Shown: piece by piece, positions 41,182 to 50,554 of the stretch | Numbering within the stretch: position 1 is the stretch's first letter | How the letters are laid out: the number at the start of each line of letters is the position of its first letter | Origin: Rhodovulum adriaticum | GTDB lineage: Bacteria; Pseudomonadota; Alphaproteobacteria; Rhodobacterales; Rhodobacteraceae | DNA length: 64,000 nucleotides | Direction of reading: 5' to 3' | Assembly: GCF_004345735.1 (NCBI RefSeq) | Contig: NZ_SLXL01000001.1 | Location: 505,876 to 569,875, forward strand | Notes under the pieces: model-generated | Told to the model about the DNA's origin: nothing | The model's database searches: none | The model's input: only the letters and a program-made list of their open reading frames with translations | Position numbers and translations under genes: made by a program

Positions 41182-43260
41182 ATGATGACACTGGAGAAAA
41201 TCTATCACGCGCTCGGCGCGGATCCGCTGCCTGCACCACTCGATCTCCTGGGTGACGGGTTTGCGCATCAAACCGCCCTCGGGCTCCTGGCAAAGCTAGA
41301 GGGTATTCCTCTGCGGGGCCTCGGTCGTCTCTCGACGGAAATTGCGGTGCGTTATCCGTTTGACCGCGTCCCTGTTCATGCGCGTTCCCTGTTCGAAAAC
41401 GACCTCCGTCGCTACCGCTCCTGGCGCCGTCTTGTTTTCGACAGTCTTACGCTGGGATTCGGGCGGCCGGTCGACCCGGATCCCTGGACGGGCGTGTATC
41501 GCCTCGCGAGCTTTCTTCACGGGAAGAGGCTAGCGAGCGCGGTCTACAACTTCCGGGCCCGCCTGCCTGCGGGAACCCTTCCCCGGGATGTCACGACCGC
41601 GCTCGCGCATGCCTGCGACCGCGACCTGTCGGGCTCAGAACGGCAGTCCTTTCGGCGCGGGGCACTGATCTTCGACAGCCTCTTCGGACAGGATGCCTTC
41701 CTCGGCTTCGGTCTCCTGCCGTCCAACCCGATCGGAGATTTCCCGGACTGGGAGCATCACGCGACACAAGCGCCTTTGCCCCCGAAATTGGAGGATGCCT
41801 ACGAAGCTGCGCCTGCGCAGATCCGCGCGGCGTTGCCATTCATCTGGCACATCGCGCTACGCGCAAAGGTATTCTGCGAAGGCGACAACCCCTCCGGCGA
41901 ACACCTTATGTCCGACGCGGCGCGCGATCGCCTGATCGCGATCACGCCAGCAGAATTCGGGTTCTCGGCTCCTTCGGAGGGAACCTACCGGTCCTACATC
42001 ACGCGGCTGACACGCTATTTCCGACCCGAGGCGGAGTTCCCGCCGATTGCCGTTCAACGGCGCGGGCCGGCTGCAGTGGGCTGGCATGATTTCAGATCGC
42101 GGCTGCGCGCCTGTGGGGTTTCGATGCAGCGAGCGTCCGTGCTCTCGGTGCTTTCGACCCGCGCGGAAAAGGCTGGCCTCGGACCATCCGACCTGACGCC
42201 CGGCTGGTGCGCAGAACAGGAGGCAGACCTGCATGGCCCAAATCGAAATGCTTTCAGGACCGCGTGCTTCCTGATCGATGAGGTGCGGGATCTGCCCGGG
42301 CTCCCGCCGTCTCTCCTGCCGGCAACGCCCCTCGGTCTGGAGCGCAAGCGCGCACTGCCTGGGGTTGGTAAAAAGCCTAAACCCGCTAAGGCCCCCACCG
42401 AGCCCACGGACCCGGTCGAGGCCGCCTGGGGCGTGTTCTTCAGGCGGGCACGCCACGATGGCGTGTCCGCGAGCGCGCTGCACCCGCTCTACACCATTAG
42501 ATCTGCCGCGCAAAAAGCAGGCCTCCGGCCGTGCGATCTTCGGCCAGACTGGTTGGCTTCGGTGCGCGACAGCGCCACGCGATCGCAAGCCGCGAAACTC
42601 AACATGGCATGCCGGCTGCTCGATACGCTCAAGGAACGTGACTCCCTCGCCCCGCTCTTGCCGACCATGCCCCTGTCGCTTCCGGATCGCCGGAGATCCG
42701 CTGCGGGCCTTTCGAAGGTTGCCATGGCCGAACTCGACCGGATCATCGCGCTGCAGGGGGTCTCGGAGAGCACGGCGCGGGCACACCGTATTGCGGTCAA
42801 GGCCCTCGCAGAGGTGACCGGCGTTGCGCCTGAGGACGGCAAGGCATTGCATCGGCTCCTCGCGCGCGACCCCGGTTCCGTCGATTGGCAACACCATTCG
42901 GGGCAGGCATCGCGCTATTCCAGTGCGCTCCGCAAGCTTCGCATCATCGCGCAACTCTCTCGGCACGAGCAATGGCACGGGCTGCAGGTGGCCGTTGTCG
43001 CGGCTGGCGTCGCGTCACGCGACAATCCCGTCCCCTATTTCTTCACGCTGGCCGAAGGCGACAGCCCCGGGATCCTTACCGCGTACTGGGTCACGGCACA
43101 GGCGCGCGCTTTCCGCTCGACGGTTCTCCATCCGCCGCATGGCCGCGCCGACCTCGCGGAAACCCTCGCGGCAAATGCCGCGCGCCTTGATGCGCTACAC
43201 GAGATCCCCTGCCTGCGCGACAGCGGCCTGCTTCCGCCAAGGCTCGGCGTCACCGGTTGA
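41182..43260 (+). CDS. Large recombinase-associated protein with internal repeats (692 aa)
   Basis: No catalytic motif is visible, but the protein contains two tandem copies of a 90-residue module at about residues 300-390 and 415-505. Both have the pattern AxKAGLxPxDLxPxW, then a helix with ACFLIDEV/ACRLLDTL and a closing LLPxxPL. A related KAGLEPDLSPE segment occurs in the 501-aa recombinase of the same cluster. The modules therefore look like repeated core-binding (arm) domains without a catalytic domain. The ATG at 41182 follows GAGGAGG by 10 bp; longer starts to 40870 lack a ribosome site. The role is inferred: DNA binding or architecture. Confidence 0.7.
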   Translation: MMTLEKIYHALGADPLPAPLDLLGDGFAHQTALGLLAKLEGIPLRGLGRLSTEIAVRYPFDRVPVHARSLFENDLRRYRSWRRLVFDSLTLGFGRPVDPDPWTGVYRLASFLHGKRLASAVYNFRARLPAGTLPRDVTTALAHACDRDLSGSERQSFRRGALIFDSLFGQDAFLGFGLLPSNPIGDFPDWEHHATQAPLPPKLEDAYEAAPAQIRAALPFIWHIALRAKVFCEGDNPSGEHLMSDAARDRLIAITPAEFGFSAPSEGTYRSYITRLTRYFRPEAEFPPIAVQRRGPAAVGWHDFRSRLRACGVSMQRASVLSVLSTRAEKAGLGPSDLTPGWCAEQEADLHGPNRNAFRTACFLIDEVRDLPGLPPSLLPATPLGLERKRALPGVGKKPKPAKAPTEPTDPVEAAWGVFFRRARHDGVSASALHPLYTIRSAAQKAGLRPCDLRPDWLASVRDSATRSQAAKLNMACRLLDTLKERDSLAPLLPTMPLSLPDRRRSAAGLSKVAMAELDRIIALQGVSESTARAHRIAVKALAEVTGVAPEDGKALHRLLARDPGSVDWQHHSGQASRYSSALRKLRIIAQLSRHEQWHGLQVAVVAAGVASRDNPVPYFFTLAEGDSPGILTAYWVTAQARAFRSTVLHPPHGRADLAETLAANAARLDALHEIPCLRDSGLLPPRLGVTG

Positions 43261-43379
43261 TGCGCGCCCGGATCACGGTGCGCGCGTCCCGGTGACCCCG
43301 CGGCCTCGAAAATTTTTTCGCCCTACGATTTCCGTCTGATCTTCATCGGACCGAACTCCTCGAAAAGAGGAGACGGTCC

Positions 43380-43979
43380 ATGACACTTCATCCAGACCAG
43401 CTGCCCAGGGTGGTGCCGGAGCATCGCGGTTTCCTGACGCGCGAAGAGATGGGATTCTATTTTCGGGTCGGCAAGAACGAGGTTGCCGGGATCGCGAAAC
43501 GCTTCGGCGTCCGCCCACTCGAGGGGCTTTTTCCCGAACGCGCGCTCTGGCGGCAGATCCTTGGGCTCGAACCGGTTACAGCGCAGGGCGAAGACCTGCT
43601 GCGCCTCCAGTTGCAGGACATCCACTGGGTCGCCGGTCGCACCGGCCGGGCCGTGTCGACGCTCCGGAACCGGATCCGGAGCGGCAGCTTCGATTACCCG
43701 CCAGGCGTCCAACTAGGAGCGATCTCGCCGGGGCGGACACCGCGCCTGCGCCGATGGCTTCCCGAAGTGATCGAGGCCGCGCGCGAGGGACGCGCGCTCG
43801 CGGGCATCCGGCCGGTTCCGCGCCAGGCACCGCTCGCGCAAGCCCGCGACAAGACTCCGCTGGCGGCCTGCGACGGCACTGCCCAGGACCGGGCCTGCAC
43901 AGTGGCACCCGAGCCCGGGGCCGTTCTCGCGGCCATTGCCAGTGGCGCCATGCCCCCCGCGGTCAAGCCCCCGCTGTAA
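43380..43979 (+). CDS. Putative DNA-binding protein of the recombinase cluster (199 aa)
   Basis: The product starts MTLHPDQLPRVVPEHRGFLT and has REEMGFYFRVGKNEVAGIAKRFGV (residues 21-45) and a second helical pair, HWVAGRTGRAVSTLRNRIRSGSFDYPPG (about 82-110), that read like helix-turn-helix or excisionase-type motifs. The C-terminal third is low-complexity. A GAGGAG site lies 8 bp before the ATG. A small DNA-binding protein between recombinase genes could act as a directionality factor, but this is inference. Confidence 0.6.
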   Translation: MTLHPDQLPRVVPEHRGFLTREEMGFYFRVGKNEVAGIAKRFGVRPLEGLFPERALWRQILGLEPVTAQGEDLLRLQLQDIHWVAGRTGRAVSTLRNRIRSGSFDYPPGVQLGAISPGRTPRLRRWLPEVIEAAREGRALAGIRPVPRQAPLAQARDKTPLAACDGTAQDRACTVAPEPGAVLAAIASGAMPPAVKPPL

Positions 43980-43984
43980 CGGAA

Positions 43985-44019
43985 TCCCTGTCCCTTTCGG
44001 CTCGGGAAAAGGACAGGGA
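43985..44019 (+). promoter_or_regulatory. Stem-loop between the small DNA-binding gene and the first recombinase
   Basis: TCCCTGTCC (43985-43993) pairs with GGACAGGGA (44011-44019), with CTTT/AAAA extending the stem. It sits 5 bp after one stop and 66 bp before the next start. Without a T-run it may be a processing or regulatory structure, or an inverted binding site. Confidence 0.6.
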
Positions 44020-44084
44020 ATTCATTACGCCTCACCCGATAACGGCCAATATTCCCGATAACGCTGACAAATGGAGTTTCTGCA

Positions 44085-46004
44085 ATGACAGCGCATCCGA
44101 CATTCGAAGACATCCTGCGGGCCGGTGCGGCCGACCCTGACAACACGGTCCGCCGATATGCCGCCGATCTCGACAAGATGCTGACACTCAACGGGATCAC
44201 GAAAGCCCATCGGGCCGAGATGGCCGGAACGGTTGAAACCTACCTGGCAATCGCACCGAAAGTCAGCCCCGAGGATGTGCAGCTGGCACGCCTGATCGGC
44301 GCAAGAGGCTGGACCCCCAAGACCTACACGCAGTACCGGAGCAACGGAAGACGGATGATCGAGCACGTCACGGGGGACCTTGCGGCACGCCGGGCCGTTC
44401 GAGATCGGGACGATGAATGGGAGGTCTTAAGTGACCGCGCCGGGCGCCTCAGAGCCGAGGGCCTGCTCACGAAGCACGAGTTGGCCGGCCTGCGTTCGCT
44501 CGCGCTCGCCGCGCGGCGCCGTGATATCCTGCCAACCACCCTCACGACGTCTCTTGTCCAGGATCTCGTTGACGCGGCAGCGAATTACGATGCGCGCAAG
44601 CAGATCAAGAGGGGAGCGACATGCCTGAACCGGCTCCGCGACCTGACATCGTTGCACAATCTTCTGCCCCCCGCCCCGCTCGGGGTCATCGAGACCGCGA
44701 CCCGCCAGCCGGTCCCGCTCGAGGGACCGTACGCGGTGGAAGCAGCCCGCTGGATCGAGACCGCGACCACGACCATTCCGGACAATATCAAGACCGCCGA
44801 GGCGCGAGAGACATTCAAGACCCAGCATGCGGAAGGCTCGCGGGGGATCTTTCGATCCGCGCTCAATCGCTACATCCGGACGGCAACAGCTCTCGAAGCT
44901 CACGCATCCTGCCCGCCCGATGGACTCGCCGGGTTGTTCGATCCGGCGACCGTTGAACGGGTCATCGCCAGCTGGATCGAGGACACCCGGGCCGAGGCGC
45001 GAACGGCCCTCTCGAAGCGGTCCCTCTACAGCTACGTCGACAAGCTGCGGATCACGCTCAGTCGTAACGGGTATCGCGCCGAAGCCCAGAAGGTCATGGA
45101 GCTGCGCAATGATCATGCCTTGCTGATCGAAGGGCGCATGCTGTCCCAGTTCATGTCCGCGACGACCGAGACATGGTGTCGGAACCTGATCGAGGACGAG
45201 GAAAAGACCTGCCTCTTCGAGTTGCAGCACGTTCGTTACTGGGAAATCGCCAAAAAAACACTGGCGGCGGCCGCGGCCGAGGGGTTCGATCTCGTCAGGT
45301 TGTCCCGCCCGGATGCCATGAAGGCTCTTCCACGCAGGAAGCGTGCCCGGGCGAAAAAGCTGCTGCGTCGTGCCCGGAGGTTTGGTGTCTGCGCGGCCTA
45401 CGCCGCGATCGGTCGGGAAGGCGTCCCGTTCCGCATGTGCAACATGTTGGCACTCTGCTCGGGCGGTCCTGTTCCCACGTTCTTCGATCATTCCGGCGCG
45501 GACGCGCCCCGCTTCGTGGTGAAGGTGCCGAACGAACTGATCAAGAACGGCGATTCTCTCACTATGCGCAACCAATCGATCCCCCCGATCCCCTTCGCCC
45601 AAGGTGAGGAAGGCTCCTTTGCCTTCGATATTCTCATGTTCTTTCGCGATGAAATCCGGCCTCTCTTTCCCGGTGCGTCAGCGTCGGAGGCGCTTTTTCC
45701 GGGACTGAATCCCGGAGATCACCATCTCAACGAAAAGACATTCAATAGGTGGCTGATGGCCTGTTCCTCCGAAATCGGTCTGCCGATGAAGTCGCACAAT
45801 TTCCGGCATGGCGAAGCCTCTCTGATGATCAACGAGGACCCCTCGTGCATCGAGACCATTGCAATGACGCTTGGCGACAGACCGGATACCGTACGGCGCT
45901 ATTATGCCTTCCTCCATCCGCAGAAACTGCTCCGTGAAATGCAGAAGAAACGCAATGCACGCCGCAAGGAGCTCATTGAAGCCCACCAGGAGGTCGCGGC
46001 CTGA
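44085..46004 (+). CDS. Tyrosine recombinase (639 aa), cluster member 1
   Basis: A long N-terminal half is followed by a tyrosine-recombinase catalytic domain: R450 in GVPFRMCNML, H571 and R574 in HNFRHGEASLMI, and tyrosines 606/607 in VRRYYAFLH. The second conserved histidine (LGH) is replaced by aspartate (LGDRPDTV). The protein is about twice the usual XerC/D length and unlike phage integrases. Its stop overlaps the start of the next recombinase (CTGATG), so the two are translationally coupled and probably act together. Confidence 0.85.
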   Translation: MTAHPTFEDILRAGAADPDNTVRRYAADLDKMLTLNGITKAHRAEMAGTVETYLAIAPKVSPEDVQLARLIGARGWTPKTYTQYRSNGRRMIEHVTGDLAARRAVRDRDDEWEVLSDRAGRLRAEGLLTKHELAGLRSLALAARRRDILPTTLTTSLVQDLVDAAANYDARKQIKRGATCLNRLRDLTSLHNLLPPAPLGVIETATRQPVPLEGPYAVEAARWIETATTTIPDNIKTAEARETFKTQHAEGSRGIFRSALNRYIRTATALEAHASCPPDGLAGLFDPATVERVIASWIEDTRAEARTALSKRSLYSYVDKLRITLSRNGYRAEAQKVMELRNDHALLIEGRMLSQFMSATTETWCRNLIEDEEKTCLFELQHVRYWEIAKKTLAAAAAEGFDLVRLSRPDAMKALPRRKRARAKKLLRRARRFGVCAAYAAIGREGVPFRMCNMLALCSGGPVPTFFDHSGADAPRFVVKVPNELIKNGDSLTMRNQSIPPIPFAQGEEGSFAFDILMFFRDEIRPLFPGASASEALFPGLNPGDHHLNEKTFNRWLMACSSEIGLPMKSHNFRHGEASLMINEDPSCIETIAMTLGDRPDTVRRYYAFLHPQKLLREMQKKRNARRKELIEAHQEVAA

Positions 46005-47509
46005 TGTCCCTGAAAGACGTTTTCCAGAAGCCGCACTGGCAGCATTTCCTCGGCCTTCCGGGTCTGGGCGATCTGGCAACACCCGCCATTCTTGCTGCGG
46101 ACGAGTTCTTCGACTTCATCGCGACACACGGCATCGCGGCGCCGGGATCTTCGGATTTCGCGACCTGGGCGCTCAATGCCGGTCCCGACGCCGCGGACAG
46201 GCGGCTCCTCGATCTCGGGCATGCCCTCGCAACCTGTCTGCCCGGTTTCGAGGGCCAGATCGCCGAAGCTCGGAAATTCGTGAAGGCCAGCATACGCTCG
46301 ACCGCGCTCTCGTCTGCCAAGGGCAAACCCGCAGATGCCCCGGGGGCAATGCACAGCCCGGTGCGATACGAACCCTGGGATCCGATTGCGCCGCCCGCAC
46401 GCCCGGCGCCTGTTCCGCGCCGCGTGTCCGTACAGCCGTGGGAACTCCCGCAGGATTGGCAAACCGCTCTTCGCCGGGCCGCCACCGGCATGCCCCGGAA
46501 TGGGGTCGCCATCGCGCCCTCCATCGTCAAGCGCATGCGCGAAAAGCTCTGCCAGCTTGCCTGGAGCGCGCGGAAGGCGGGGCTCGAGCCTGATCTCAGC
46601 CCCGAGGTGACGGAACAGTACCTCGTGGACCTTCGGACACGGATTGAAAAACGGCGCGACGGTTTGCGCTGGGCAACATTGCGCGCCAGCTTCGAAGAAC
46701 TGCACCGCTTCAGCCGGTTGATCGGCGCGCCCGGGGATACCGTGACGCATCTCTCCCGGATCTACTGGGATCTTCATGGCCGTGAACGGTTTCAGCTCGC
46801 TCTCAAGCATTTCAGAATCCTGGAAACGGGTCACACGACCGATTCCGTCCTCGACCTCGCAGAACAGCTACTTCATACCGCCAACACGCTTGAAAACGCC
46901 AACAAACGCCACCGGATGCGCAACGCGAGCTGTATCCTTGGCCTTTATCCGATCGCTCCGCTTCGGAACGCGTCCGCCTACCTCGTATTCGGTGAAACGC
47001 TATTTTGGCACGGGAACCAGTGGATCATTGATACGTATATTCAGAAGACCGCCCGGCATACTCCCGAGCGGTTCGTCATGCCCCTCGAACCCGAGACCGG
47101 TCGTTTCATCGATGCCGTCATCCTCGGCGACCGCTCCATCCTTCTTCTTCCGGAATTGCGTCGGCAGGTCCAGGAAATGCAGCGCCCTCTTTTCATTCTC
47201 GCGAACGGCAAACCGGCTGCCAAGAGCTATGCACCCCGGATTTTCAAGGCGCTGACGGGCAACAGCTTCACGACGACCCGCTCGATGCTCCACACGGACG
47301 AAGCCATTCACAATGGCGAGGCAGGCGTCGATAGTGCCCGGGCAGCTTGCCATCAGAAAGCCGGAAGCCGGATCGTCGAAAAATATCAGCTCGAGGCGGT
47401 CATGCGGCATGCAGTCGAACATAGCCGAGAGGCGAGTCGGAAGCGGCGCCTTGCATTGCTCGCGAAGACTGAAACCTCGTTATTTGAAACGGCGCCGCCC
47501 CTTGGGTGA
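46004..47509 (+). CDS. Divergent tyrosine recombinase-like protein (501 aa), cluster member 2
   Basis: The C-terminal domain keeps R321 (YPIAPLRNASAYLVF), a lysine turn (QKTARHTPERF), R426 in FTTTRSMLHTDEA, H450 (ACHQKAGS) and Y461 (VEKYQLEAV). The histidine of the HxxR box is a threonine. With the nucleophile retained, it may still be active or may be a structural partner. An upstream KAGLEPDLSPE segment resembles the repeats of the 692-aa protein. It is the last gene of the cluster and is coupled to member 1. Confidence 0.75.
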   Translation: MSLKDVFQKPHWQHFLGLPGLGDLATPAILAADEFFDFIATHGIAAPGSSDFATWALNAGPDAADRRLLDLGHALATCLPGFEGQIAEARKFVKASIRSTALSSAKGKPADAPGAMHSPVRYEPWDPIAPPARPAPVPRRVSVQPWELPQDWQTALRRAATGMPRNGVAIAPSIVKRMREKLCQLAWSARKAGLEPDLSPEVTEQYLVDLRTRIEKRRDGLRWATLRASFEELHRFSRLIGAPGDTVTHLSRIYWDLHGRERFQLALKHFRILETGHTTDSVLDLAEQLLHTANTLENANKRHRMRNASCILGLYPIAPLRNASAYLVFGETLFWHGNQWIIDTYIQKTARHTPERFVMPLEPETGRFIDAVILGDRSILLLPELRRQVQEMQRPLFILANGKPAAKSYAPRIFKALTGNSFTTTRSMLHTDEAIHNGEAGVDSARAACHQKAGSRIVEKYQLEAVMRHAVEHSREASRKRRLALLAKTETSLFETAPPLG

Positions 47510-47659
47510 CAGGCGGGGCGCGAGGCGCTCACACGAGCCTCGACGTGCTGAAGGTTCGGCCACGCGCTCGACTGCCCGCGCTATTCAGCGGGCCGCTACC
47601 GGGACCTTGAGACACGCGCGGTGCGCTTCCGGCTGCCGCGCGATAGGATCCCGGTATCA
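47510..47659. other. Short gap at the right edge of the recombinase cluster
   Basis: GC-rich DNA with no gene. I looked for a copy of the left-edge 18-bp inverted repeat here and found none. Confidence 0.5.
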
Positions 47660-47851
47660 TCAATCGGGGCCGCCAGCCCGACCGAGGGCGCGACGCCGGG
47701 CGTAGAAGGATTTCTCGCTCACCGAAGGCTGCCCCATCGTCTCGGTGAAAGCGTCGAGCCATGCGGCTTCCTCGTCCTCCGTCAGCTGTGTTGTGTCGAG
47801 CTTGCCTTCAAGGGCTGCGGTGATGCGGGCATGATCCACGGGGCGCGCCAT
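47660..47851 (-). CDS. Small hypothetical protein (63 aa)
   Basis: The product reads MARPVDHARITAALEGKLDT, then TEDEEAAWLDAFTETMGQPS and ends ARRRALGRAGGPD. An excellent AGGAGGTGATC site directly precedes the ATG. It is acidic and helical with a basic end and resembles an antitoxin or a small regulatory protein in composition, but I recognise no family and no toxin gene is adjacent. Confidence 0.65.
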   Translation of the reverse strand: MARPVDHARITAALEGKLDTTQLTEDEEAAWLDAFTETMGQPSVSEKSFYARRRALGRAGGPD

Positions 47852-47958
47852 GATCACCTCCTGTGAAGATGCATCAGATGGGACCGGACGATGAGGCGGT
47901 CCAAGTCCGTCATTTATATCAGGATACCGCGATCTGGAAACCGGGAACCGGGCGGGCG

Positions 47959-48554
47959 TTATCGCCCGGTCTCGAGGATGGTGACGAAGGTCGGCCCGAA
48001 ATCGGGCTCCTCGTCCAGCAGCCGGATGACAGAGATCACGATCCACGCCCGCGTGCCGTCTCGGAGATGTCCCCGGTGCTTTCGACGATCCGCCGTCCCG
48101 AGACTTCAAGCACGAAGGAATGCCCGGCCAGCGCGGCCTGGATGATCCCTTCCATACTCTCCATGTCCTTGGGTGGCGAGTTCGCGGTCTCGCTTGCGAA
48201 GAGTTCGTTGGGATCGATACTCACCCGCACACGGTTGCGGCGCAGCCAATCAAGGCGGGTCTTGCCGCCGGGGGAGAAAAGGCTCTCCGCGCCCCCGGGG
48301 AGAACCCCGTCGCGCAGATCGGCATAGGCCGTCTCCTCGACGACCTCGCACCGGTATTCATCGACCCCGATGGTCTCGACGCCATCGGCGCACATGGCGT
48401 TCTGATCGGCCTCGATCAAGTCATACAGGCTGCGCTCCATCCGCATCTCGACGGTCTGCGCGAGCGCGTCCCGGCCGGAGAAATCGAGGGCCACGCGGAC
48501 ATCGAGACAGGCGCCGAGCATGAGGCAGGCGGTAAGAAGAAAAGCGATCCGCAT
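47959..48554 (-). pseudogene. Lipoprotein gene with a 3' frameshift
   Basis: The 172-residue open frame (48036-48554) starts MRIAFLLTACLMLGACLDVR, a lipoprotein signal with lipobox LGAC. It breaks off at TGDISETARGRGS. Shifting by one base near 48063 gives DGTRAWIVISVIRLLDEEPD, FGPTFVTILETGR and a stop at 47959, which reads like the true C-terminus. A 1-bp deletion is the simplest explanation. If the stop at 48036 is genuine the protein is merely shorter. The product would be an anchored periplasmic lipoprotein of unknown function. Confidence 0.6.
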
Positions 48555-48673
48555 GGAAGCTTCGTCTATTCAACTCTCGGAAAATATAAGACCAAATGGT
48601 TTCGTGGTTAAGGTGAGTTCGGGGCCTCGTCGAGACCCTGTTCTGGCGCGGGGATGCGAAAAAGCACAGGCAC

Positions 48674-48907
48674 TTACGGAAAGACGTCAAATTCATGCAT
48701 TGGTTTGGGGTGGTTCAGGGTCAGATGCGATCCGGGCACACCTCTGCTCCGGATATAATCCGCCTCAATGGAGAGCGCAGCTTCGTTTTCGCGGAACCAA
48801 GCGGCGGCGCGATCCTCGGGGCTCCCAATCGCTATGTCCATCCCGTCTCCAAAGAGCAAAATAAAGGTGCCGGAAAAACTAAATGGTTTTTTCCTGTCAC
48901 CAGACAT
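48674..48907 (-). CDS. Small hypothetical protein (77 aa)
   Basis: From the ATG at 48907 the product reads MSGDRKKPFSFSGTFILLFG, then DIAIGSPEDRAAAWFRENEAALSIEADYIRSRG and ends HEFDVFP. The composition is protein-like; no domain is recognised. It lies 52 bp downstream of the integrase stop on the same strand, where island accessory genes (excisionase, antirestriction) often sit, but neither can be claimed. Confidence 0.5.
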   Translation of the reverse strand: MSGDRKKPFSFSGTFILLFGDGMDIAIGSPEDRAAAWFRENEAALSIEADYIRSRGVPGSHLTLNHPKPMHEFDVFP

Positions 48908-48959
48908 TTTATGCTCCAAAATATACCCTGAATGTAGAGTGTCAACGGTCCTTGGCCCC

Positions 48960-50423
48960 CTAAACTCGGAATCCCGATTCCTTGGCAAGACGATCAATCT
49001 CTTTCCGAAGCGCCTCGATTGGGCGGGGCTCCCAAGTGTCAGTGGGGAAAGATACCATCTCTTGGTAAAGTGCCCGCAAACGTAAATCAGGGGTTGAGCC
49101 GTACACGGGACGCCCGCGGACCTTCCCAATCGAATGCCCCATGAGATAGGCGCGCTCCTCGTTGGTTAGCTTCGCAAAGCGCATGCGATCCTCGAAAGTG
49201 TGCCGGGTGCTGCCAATCGAGAATTTCGCCTCTAGACCGCCGGGAAGGAGCAATCCCTCTGGCGGGTTTGGAAAATAGTTATTCTCACGGAAGTACTTGT
49301 TCACAGCGCCCGAATAGCTGCCCTTGCCACGATATCGAGGGAAACCTCTGGGGTGTCTGCGCATCGCTTCGAGAGAAGCTCCGAGCAACACCACGGGGCG
49401 AAAAGACGCCGTATTCTTGATTTGCCGTTTCTGTTCGCCGTCCCGCACGGTCTGCAAGAGAATGTGGGGGATCGGATGGTCGAGATGAATATCCGATTCC
49501 GGCAAATTATATATCTCAGACTGCCTCGTTCCACTGTCGGCGGCAATAATTGTTATATCGCGCGCCTCGTCATTCAGGCCCTCGAGCATTTCGCCCCTGA
49601 CCAGACGCGATACCCACACCACGGGTAGCGCAAGCTTCTTCCCATCATTCGTTCGATCGTCGAATGCAATCTTCTCGATTGCTTGGCCGATAAATGGATT
49701 TTTTCGATGACTTTTCGGAATATCGAACTTCCAATAGTAAGCATCGACAATCTGCCCCATGAAGCGAATTCGCTTATTGACGTGATTGGTGGTTACCTCT
49801 CCACCGTCACGCCGTGCTTTCCAGTATTTGCAGAACCTCATTGCATCGGCTTCGGTTATGTCACACACGGGCTTGTCCATGCAAACCTCGGAAAAAACCT
49901 TTGCGGCATTGATGTATTTGTTTCGCCATTCCCGAAGTTGATTGGCATTCTTTGATGCAATGTCCGCTGCCTTCAGTTCCTCGACGATCGCTGGCATTTC
50001 AGAGACCTTGATTTTCGGATAATCGAGGACACCGAGAGCCGCAGGAACAAGTGCGGATTGGACGCCGGAATTCACGACTTTCTCAATCCGTGTCACAAGA
50101 TCGGTGATCGATCCGTGCACCAGTTCTTGCATCGGGACGTATCGCATGTCCCAAGCTTCCAGTAGCGAGATGGCGCCAGAAAAGGCGTTGGTCGTCGATC
50201 CGTCTTCCTCGCGAGCAAGCCTGGCCTCCCAGTCGGCCTTCAAGGCTTTGATTGCGACAGCGAACCGGGCCCGCGCCTCTGTCTGGTCACATGTCTTGAG
50301 CGACCTGTTGATCTCGCGTCGAGGTTCGACCTCGGCATAACGTTTCGGCACCCGGATCCGCATGTAGTAGACGCGCCCCCGGCGCTCGATTCCATCCACA
50401 CAAGCCGAGTTCGCATTGCCCAT
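48960..50423 (-). CDS. Tyrosine-recombinase integrase of the tRNA-Thr island
   Basis: The 487-residue protein starts MGNANSACVDGIERRGRVYYMRIRVP, written here in part: an N-terminal arm-binding domain of the DUF6538 kind (residues 1-60). It continues with a core-binding helical domain and a catalytic domain with R in DSGTRQSEIYNL, RHTFEDRM after GST, LMGHSIG and the nucleophile in RPVYGS. I chose the ATG at 50423, which has GGAG 7 bp ahead; a GTG at 50447 is also in frame. It reads away from attR, about 130 bp off, and is the likely integrase for this island. Confidence 0.92.
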   Translation of the reverse strand: MGNANSACVDGIERRGRVYYMRIRVPKRYAEVEPRREINRSLKTCDQTEARARFAVAIKALKADWEARLAREEDGSTTNAFSGAISLLEAWDMRYVPMQELVHGSITDLVTRIEKVVNSGVQSALVPAALGVLDYPKIKVSEMPAIVEELKAADIASKNANQLREWRNKYINAAKVFSEVCMDKPVCDITEADAMRFCKYWKARRDGGEVTTNHVNKRIRFMGQIVDAYYWKFDIPKSHRKNPFIGQAIEKIAFDDRTNDGKKLALPVVWVSRLVRGEMLEGLNDEARDITIIAADSGTRQSEIYNLPESDIHLDHPIPHILLQTVRDGEQKRQIKNTASFRPVVLLGASLEAMRRHPRGFPRYRGKGSYSGAVNKYFRENNYFPNPPEGLLLPGGLEAKFSIGSTRHTFEDRMRFAKLTNEERAYLMGHSIGKVRGRPVYGSTPDLRLRALYQEMVSFPTDTWEPRPIEALRKEIDRLAKESGFRV

Positions 50424-50431
50424 TTTCTGCT

Positions 50432-50450
50432 CCACAAACTGCCCCACACA
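50432..50450 (-). repeat. 19-bp copy at the integrase 5' end
   Basis: CCACAAACTGCCCCACACA, identical to 6238-6256 next to the tRNA. Here it lies between the two possible integrase start codons and just upstream. Confidence 0.7.
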
Positions 50451-50554
50451 TCCGAGGTGTTCGTCTTCTCGCCTGCCGCGACCGTTGCGGCGGATCCTGC
50501 AGAAAAGATTGGTCTTTCTGGCAGAGACGGAAAAAATTCCTCTCTCTACCTCTG

